Source: Desulfatibacillum sp. (GTDB lineage Bacteria; Desulfobacterota; Desulfobacteria; Desulfobacterales; SpSt-501). From it: DNA of 64,000 bases. The notes under the pieces are model-generated. The model was not told the origin of the DNA. It searched no databases and saw only the letters and a program-made list of their open reading frames with translations. This document shows positions 59,540-64,000 of this stretch, piece after piece (the stretch's first letter is position 1; each line of letters opens with the position of its first letter). A program made the position numbers and the translations under genes. The stretch spans positions 124,001 to 188,000 of the forward strand of contig DYEU01000004.1 of the NCBI GenBank assembly GCA_020725555.1, written 5' to 3'.

Positions 59540-59888
59540 GGGGCCTCCTTGTTCGGGGTGTCGGGGTGCGCTGCATCGCCGGCGGTCGATCGTGCGGGGC
59601 GACGGTGACCCGCACGATCCGCCGCGTTGAAGTCGGGAGAGGGATCCGGGCTCCGGGCCCGGCGGACACGGCCGGATATCTACCGGGAGCGCGGGGGGAT
59701 GTCAACGCGGGTCCCGGTCGGGAAGGCCGGCTCCGGATTGCTTTCGGCACGCGGATGCATTACATCCACTGGCCAAAGCGGCCGGTAGGCCCGCCGCGCC
59801 GGCCGCCCGAAACCCGTTTCGACCCGGAGACGCCATGCGGGGGATGCCGCTTTCGCCGTTCACCGGCCGCGGGGGGGAGGGGGGTGTG
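59540..59888. other. 349-bp intergenic region between TAXI and RND operons
   Basis: It holds the TAXI promoter and a weak plus-strand promoter (TTGCTT 59738-59743, 17 bp, TACATC 59761-59766). No small gene, RNA or repeat was recognised. Confidence 0.5.
59677..59705 (-). promoter_or_regulatory. Promoter of the TAXI TRAP operon
   Basis: Minus strand TTGACA (59705-59700), 17-bp spacer, TAGATA (59682-59677), giving a leader of about 130 nt. Confidence 0.75.
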
Positions 59889-60944
59889 ATGCCCCTCGCG
59901 GCCGCCGCCCTGGCCGCGTTTTTCCTTCTTGCCGCCCCGCCCGCGCGGGCCCAGAAGCCCGGCGATGCGCCCCCGGCGCTTGTCGTCACCGCGGAAATCA
60001 CCCGCGGCCGGGTCACGCCGCAGGCGGAATTCGTCGGCAGCGTCTTCTACAGCGAGGTCTCCCAAACGGCGACCGAGGTGGCCGGCCTCGTCGAGCGCGT
60101 CGCCTTCGAGGAAGGCGACCGCGTGAAGGCGGGGCAGGTCCTCTGCGAGCTCGGCAGCGATCTTCTGCGCAAGCGGCGGGATGCGGCGCGGGCCTCCCGG
60201 GCCCAGGTGCTCGCCGAGCTCGACATCGCCCGCATCGAGTTCACCCGCCGCAGCCGGCTCTTCGAGAAGGGATCGATCGCCGAGCAGACCTACGACGAGA
60301 ACCGCTTCCGGGTGCTCGCCCTCGAGCGCCGCGCCGAGGCCCTCGCCGCCGAGCAGGAGCGGCTCGAGCTCGAAATCCAGAAAACCCGCATCCGCGCCCC
60401 CTTCGACGGCATCGTCATCCGCCGCGGCGTCGAGCTTGGCGAGTGGGTGGACGTGGGCAAAACCGTGGCCGAGATCGGCCGCAACGGCTGGATCGACGTC
60501 CGGGTCGACGTGCCCGAGCGGCTGCTCGCCCACCTCGGCCCCCAGGCGGCGGTCCGCGTCCGCATCGGGGAGGAGGAGCTCGAGGGCCGCCTCCAGGCCG
60601 TCATCCCGCGCGCCGACATCGCCACGCGCACGGTGCCGGTCAAGATCCGCCTGCCCAACCGCCGGGACTTCATCGAGGGGCAATCGGCCGCGGTCCGCCT
60701 GCCCGTCGACCGCCCCCGGGAGGATGCGCTGCTTGTGCCGCGGGATGCGCTCCTCACCGGCGGCGGGAAAACCGTCCTCTTCGTCGTGGAGGAGGGGCGC
60801 GCGCGGGCGGTCCCGGTCACGGTCACGGCCTACCTGGAGGGCACGGCCGCGGTCGCGGGGCCGAACCTCGCGCCGGGGCAGAAAGTCGTCGTCAAGGGCA
60901 ACGAGCGCCTGCGGGACGGCCAGCCCGTCACCCCCGGCCCCTGA
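59889..60944 (+). CDS. RND efflux periplasmic adaptor (membrane fusion protein)
   Basis: 351 residues from ATG 59889, preceded by a G-rich GGGGGAGGGGGG; the track start at 59835 adds 18 residues before a good signal peptide (MPLAAAALAAFFLLAAPPARA). The lipoyl halves are ATEVAGLVERVAFEEGDRVKAGQVL and RIRAPFDGIVIRRGVELGEWVDVG, flanking a coiled-coil hairpin (about 85-150), followed by beta-barrel and proximal domains. It links the inner-membrane pump to an outer-membrane channel. No TolC-like gene lies in the window. Confidence 0.9.
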   Translation: MPLAAAALAAFFLLAAPPARAQKPGDAPPALVVTAEITRGRVTPQAEFVGSVFYSEVSQTATEVAGLVERVAFEEGDRVKAGQVLCELGSDLLRKRRDAARASRAQVLAELDIARIEFTRRSRLFEKGSIAEQTYDENRFRVLALERRAEALAAEQERLELEIQKTRIRAPFDGIVIRRGVELGEWVDVGKTVAEIGRNGWIDVRVDVPERLLAHLGPQAAVRVRIGEEELEGRLQAVIPRADIATRTVPVKIRLPNRRDFIEGQSAAVRLPVDRPREDALLVPRDALLTGGGKTVLFVVEEGRARAVPVTVTAYLEGTAAVAGPNLAPGQKVVVKGNERLRDGQPVTPGP

Positions 60945-60975
60945 GGGGACGGGGAGGGAGGCATCCGCGCCGAGC

Positions 60976-63900
60976 ATGGATCTCATCCGCGCCAGCATCG
61001 AAAAACGGGTCGCCGTCTTCGTCGGCATCATCCTCGTTTCCCTTTTCGGCATGATCGGGCTCTGGCGCATGCCCTACCAGCTCAGCCCGACGGTGATCGA
61101 GCCCGAAATCACGGTCACGACCCTCTGGCCCGGGGCCACGCCCTACGAGGTCGAGCGCGACATCATCGAGGAACAGGAAAAGGTGCTCAAGGGCATCCCG
61201 GGCCTGATCGAGATGGAGAGCACCTCGGCGAATTCCCAGGGCACGGTCACCCTCAAGTTCGCGATCGGCACCGACGTAAACGACGCGCTCTTGCGCGTTT
61301 CCAACAAGCTCAACGAGGTGCGCTCCTACCCCGAGACGGCGGAGCGGCCGGTGATCACCGCCACCGGCGCCGCGACCTCGCCCATCGTCTGGATGGTGCT
61401 CAAGACCGAGCCCGGCAACCCCGCCTCGGTTTACACCTACCGCACCTTCTTCGAGAACCACATCCGCCAGCACCTCGAGCGCGTCCCCGGGGTCGCCGAC
61501 CTCTTCGTGGGCGGGGGGACCGAGAAGGAACTCCACGTCGTGGTCGACGTGGAGCGCCTGGCCGCCCACCGGCTGACCATCCCGGGGCTGATCGAGCTGT
61601 TGCGCGCCGAGAACACCAACGTCGCCGCCGGCACCATGGGGGTCGGCCGGCGTGACTTCCGCATCCGCTCGGTCGCCGAGTTCCAGCGGATCGAGGACGT
61701 GGAGGAGGTGGTGCTCGTCTCCGACGGCAGCCAGCGCGTGACGCTCTCCGAGGTCGCCCGCGTGCGGATCGGCTACGAGACCCCCACGGCGGCGACCCTG
61801 CACCTGGGCACCGAGAGCATCGCCGTCGGCGTGAAACCCGAGCCCGACGCCAACGTCCTCGAGCTGACCGACCGCCTGGAGGAAGTGGTGGGCCGGCTGA
61901 ACGCCGAGAAGCTCCTGCCCGAGGGGGTCCGGCTCCATTGGGTCTACGATCAGCGGCCCTACATCCGCGGCGCGATCGCGCTCGTCAGCCAGAACATCCT
62001 CGTCGGCTCGGCGCTCGCCGTCATCGTGCTCTTCGTCTTCCTGCGCAGCGTCGCCTCCACGCTGGTCGTCGCGATCGCCATCCCGATCAGCATCGTGGGC
62101 ACCTTCCTCTTCATGAGCCTCTTCGGCCGGTCCCTGAACGTGGTCAGCCTCGCCGGGATCGCCTTCGCCGCCGGGATGCTCGTCGACAACGCGATCGTGG
62201 CTCTCGAGAACATCGACCGCCACCGCAAGATGGGCAAACCCTCCTTCCAGGCGGCCTACGACGGGGTGCGCGAGGTCTGGGGGGCGCTCCTCGCCTCGAC
62301 CCTGACGACGCTCGCCGTGTTCCTGCCCGTGGTCTTCCTCGAGGAGGAGGCGGGCCAGCTCTTCCGCGACATCGCGATCGCGATCACCTGCGCCATCTCC
62401 CTGAGCCTGCTCGTCTCGGTCCTCGTGATCCCCATGCTCTCGCGGCTGCTCTACCGCCTGATCCGGGAGGAGGCCGCGCCGGGGGCGGCCGCCCGCGCGG
62501 CGGGCCGCCTCGGGTCGGCGCTCTCCGGGGCGATGCTCGCTCTCCTCCGGGTCGCCGCGCGCTCGGCGCTCTCGCGGGCGGTGACGGTTGCGGGGTTCAC
62601 GCTGCTCGCCGCGGTCGGCGCCGTGCTGCTCTTCCCCAAGATGGAGTACCTGCCGCAGGGAAACCGCAACCTCGTGCTCAATCTCCTCGTCCCGCCCCCC
62701 GGGCTCTCCTTCGCCGAGCGCAAGGCGATCGGCGAGCAGATCTTCGCCTCCGTGCGCGACCACATCGGCCGGGACCACGGCGGGCTGCCCGGCATCCGCA
62801 ACATGTTCTACGTGGGCTCGGAGCAGATCATGCTCTTCGGGGCGATCAGCCTGCACGAGCAGCGCGCCGCCGAGCTGATCCCCCTCTTCCGCCGCACGAT
62901 CCGCTCCATCCCCGGCATGCTCGGGGTGAGTCTCCAGGCCGGGGTCTTCCAGACGAGCCTCGGCCGCGGTCGCACGATCGACGTGGACGTGGTCGGCGAA
63001 GACCTCGAACGCTCGGTTGTGGCGGCGGGCCGGCTCTTCGGCGCGATCCAGCAGGAGATCCCCGGCTCCCAGATCCGGCCGGTCCCCTCGCTCGAGCTCC
63101 TCTTCCCCGAGATCCGCCTCCTCCCCGACCGCGACCGCCTGCGCGCCCTGGGGATGACCGCGCGCGACTTCGGCCTGCTTGTGGACGTGCTCATGGACGG
63201 CCGCGACATCGGGGATTTCAAGCAGGAGGGGCAGAAGAAGATCGACCTCGTCCTCAAGGCCTCCGCGGAGGCGATTTCCAGCCCCGAGGCCCTCTACGAG
63301 GCGCTCGTCGCCGTCCCCGGCGGGCGGGTGGTCCCGGTCTCCTCGCTCGCGGCGATCGAGCGCACCACGGGCATCACCCAGATCCGGCACCTCGAGCGCC
63401 AGCGGACGATCACCCTGCAGGTGACCCCGCCCCCCCAGGTTCCCCTCGAGGCCGCGATGGAGACGATCGCCGAGCGCATCGTCCCCGCGCTGCGTGCGAA
63501 CGGGGCGCTCGAAGGGGTGGCGATCGAGCAAAGCGGGACGGCCGACAAGCTCACCCAGGCGCGGCGGGCGCTGCAGTGGGATTTTCTCCTCGCCGCCGTG
63601 ATCTGCTACCTCCTCATGGCCGCGCTCTTCGAGCATTTCCTCTACCCGCTCGTCGTGCTCTTCACGGTGCCGCTGGCCACCTTCGGGGGCCTCTTCGGCC
63701 TCGCCCTCGTCAACCGCTTCGTGGCCGAGCAGCCCCTCGACATCCTCACCATGCTGGGCTTCATCATCCTGGTCGGGGTCGTCGTGAACAACGCCATCCT
63801 GATCGTCCACCAGGCCCTGAACAACATCCGCCTCTACGGCCTCGCGCCGCGGGAGGCCGTGCTCGAGTCGACGCGCACGCGCCTGCGGCCGATCTTCATG

Positions 63901-64000
63901 TCGGCGCTCACCAGCCTCTTCGCCATGATCCCCCTCGTCCTCGTCCCCGGGCCGGGCTCCGAGTTCTATCGGGGGCTGGGAAGCGTCGTCCTCGGGGGGC
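60976..64000 (+). CDS. RND efflux pump permease, 3' end cut by window
   Basis: Not in the ORF track because the stop is outside. From ATG 60976 about 1008 codons are visible (family about 1020-1050). It begins MDLIRASIEKRVAVFVGIIL, then has the porter domain opening LSPTVIEPEITVTTLWPGATP, the fourth-helix proton-relay motif AGMLVDNAIVALENIDRH (Asp-Asn rather than Asp-Asp of AcrB), and in the second half VGVVVNNAILIVHQAL. 31 bp after the adaptor gene, same operon. The 960-residue minus-strand ORF over it is a shadow. Likely exports hydrophobic or toxic compounds. Confidence 0.9.
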   Translation, partial: MDLIRASIEKRVAVFVGIILVSLFGMIGLWRMPYQLSPTVIEPEITVTTLWPGATPYEVERDIIEEQEKVLKGIPGLIEMESTSANSQGTVTLKFAIGTDVNDALLRVSNKLNEVRSYPETAERPVITATGAATSPIVWMVLKTEPGNPASVYTYRTFFENHIRQHLERVPGVADLFVGGGTEKELHVVVDVERLAAHRLTIPGLIELLRAENTNVAAGTMGVGRRDFRIRSVAEFQRIEDVEEVVLVSDGSQRVTLSEVARVRIGYETPTAATLHLGTESIAVGVKPEPDANVLELTDRLEEVVGRLNAEKLLPEGVRLHWVYDQRPYIRGAIALVSQNILVGSALAVIVLFVFLRSVASTLVVAIAIPISIVGTFLFMSLFGRSLNVVSLAGIAFAAGMLVDNAIVALENIDRHRKMGKPSFQAAYDGVREVWGALLASTLTTLAVFLPVVFLEEEAGQLFRDIAIAITCAISLSLLVSVLVIPMLSRLLYRLIREEAAPGAAARAAGRLGSALSGAMLALLRVAARSALSRAVTVAGFTLLAAVGAVLLFPKMEYLPQGNRNLVLNLLVPPPGLSFAERKAIGEQIFASVRDHIGRDHGGLPGIRNMFYVGSEQIMLFGAISLHEQRAAELIPLFRRTIRSIPGMLGVSLQAGVFQTSLGRGRTIDVDVVGEDLERSVVAAGRLFGAIQQEIPGSQIRPVPSLELLFPEIRLLPDRDRLRALGMTARDFGLLVDVLMDGRDIGDFKQEGQKKIDLVLKASAEAISSPEALYEALVAVPGGRVVPVSSLAAIERTTGITQIRHLERQRTITLQVTPPPQVPLEAAMETIAERIVPALRANGALEGVAIEQSGTADKLTQARRALQWDFLLAAVICYLLMAALFEHFLYPLVVLFTVPLATFGGLFGLALVNRFVAEQPLDILTMLGFIILVGVVVNNAILIVHQALNNIRLYGLAPREAVLESTRTRLRPIFMSALTSLFAMIPLVLVPGPGSEFYRGLGSVVLGG

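Noticed and set aside
60928-63810. 960-residue minus-strand ORF over the RND permease
   Set aside because: It is a shadow of GC-rich codon use. Its translation is Asp/Glu/His/Gly-rich low complexity, and the plus frame encodes a clear RND permease.
1-64000. CRISPR array, prophage, transposon or toxin-antitoxin system
   Set aside because: No direct-repeat array, integrase, transposase or small paired toxin genes were seen; the tandem repeats found are within coding genes.

Overview
The window is very GC-rich DNA (about 70% by eye) that is almost wholly coding, with many operons joined by 4-nt ATGA or GTGA overlaps. Gene content suggests an anaerobic or facultative, amino-acid-using Gram-negative bacterium. 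It has lipoprotein processing (Lnt), an RND pump, TRAP transporters, TatA, NfnAB electron bifurcation, a tryptophanase and a Yge-type carbamoyltransferase set. A Desulfobacterota/Deltaproteobacteria-like lineage such as the GC-rich Deferrisoma group fits best, but this is inference and no rRNA gene is present. No insertion sequence, prophage, CRISPR array, tRNA or rRNA was found.

Layout. Bases 1-2645 (minus): an AI-2E family permease (cut by the window edge), a UbiG-like methyltransferase and an EamA permease, overlapping head to tail. 2684-16966: a divergent histidine-degradation locus. On the minus strand are hutH and a divergent serine hydroxymethyltransferase-like gene. On the plus strand are a 42-residue lysine-rich histone-like gene, then a compact run hutU-ftcD-hutI-fchA-livHMGFK, a PflA-like radical SAM gene and a small lipoprotein. 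Together they would import an amino acid (probably histidine), convert it to glutamate and pass the formimino carbon to folate. 16984-21515 (minus): beta-CASP nuclease, MFS carrier, DUF1786 protein and MaoC dehydratase. 21673-23148: exported DUF192 and GH17-like proteins. 23174-24211: an ATP-grasp enzyme behind a consensus promoter. 24604-26370: ECF sigma factor, anti-sigma factor and an exported protein made of 18-residue repeats. 26514-30490: a cyclophilin-like protein, lnt, prfB (with its programmed frameshift) and an HD hydrolase. 30530-32842: nfnAB. 32924-35690: TatD, a DUF4139 protein and a small exported protein.

35772-44163 is the most intriguing region. A DctPQM TRAP transporter lies opposite a four-gene run: two unusual fold-type-II PLP enzymes, a YgeY-like M20 hydrolase and a YgeW-like carbamoyltransferase. 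It looks like a catabolic route for a ureido or diamino acid that could yield carbamoyl phosphate. 44245-47424 (minus): a MetE-like barrel protein, a MoxR ATPase and a VWA protein. 47621-49407: a cysteine-cluster protein, tatA and a 3-hydroxyacyl-CoA dehydrogenase. 49439-54336 (minus): parC, parE and ssb. 54542-55915: tryptophanase. 55938-59539 (minus): a TAXI-type TRAP system with DUF1850. 59889 to the end: an RND adaptor and a pump cut by the window edge.

Promoters of TTGACA/TATAAT type with 16-18 bp spacers can be read upstream of many units. In several cases the start codon lies so close to the -10 box that a leaderless mRNA is likely.
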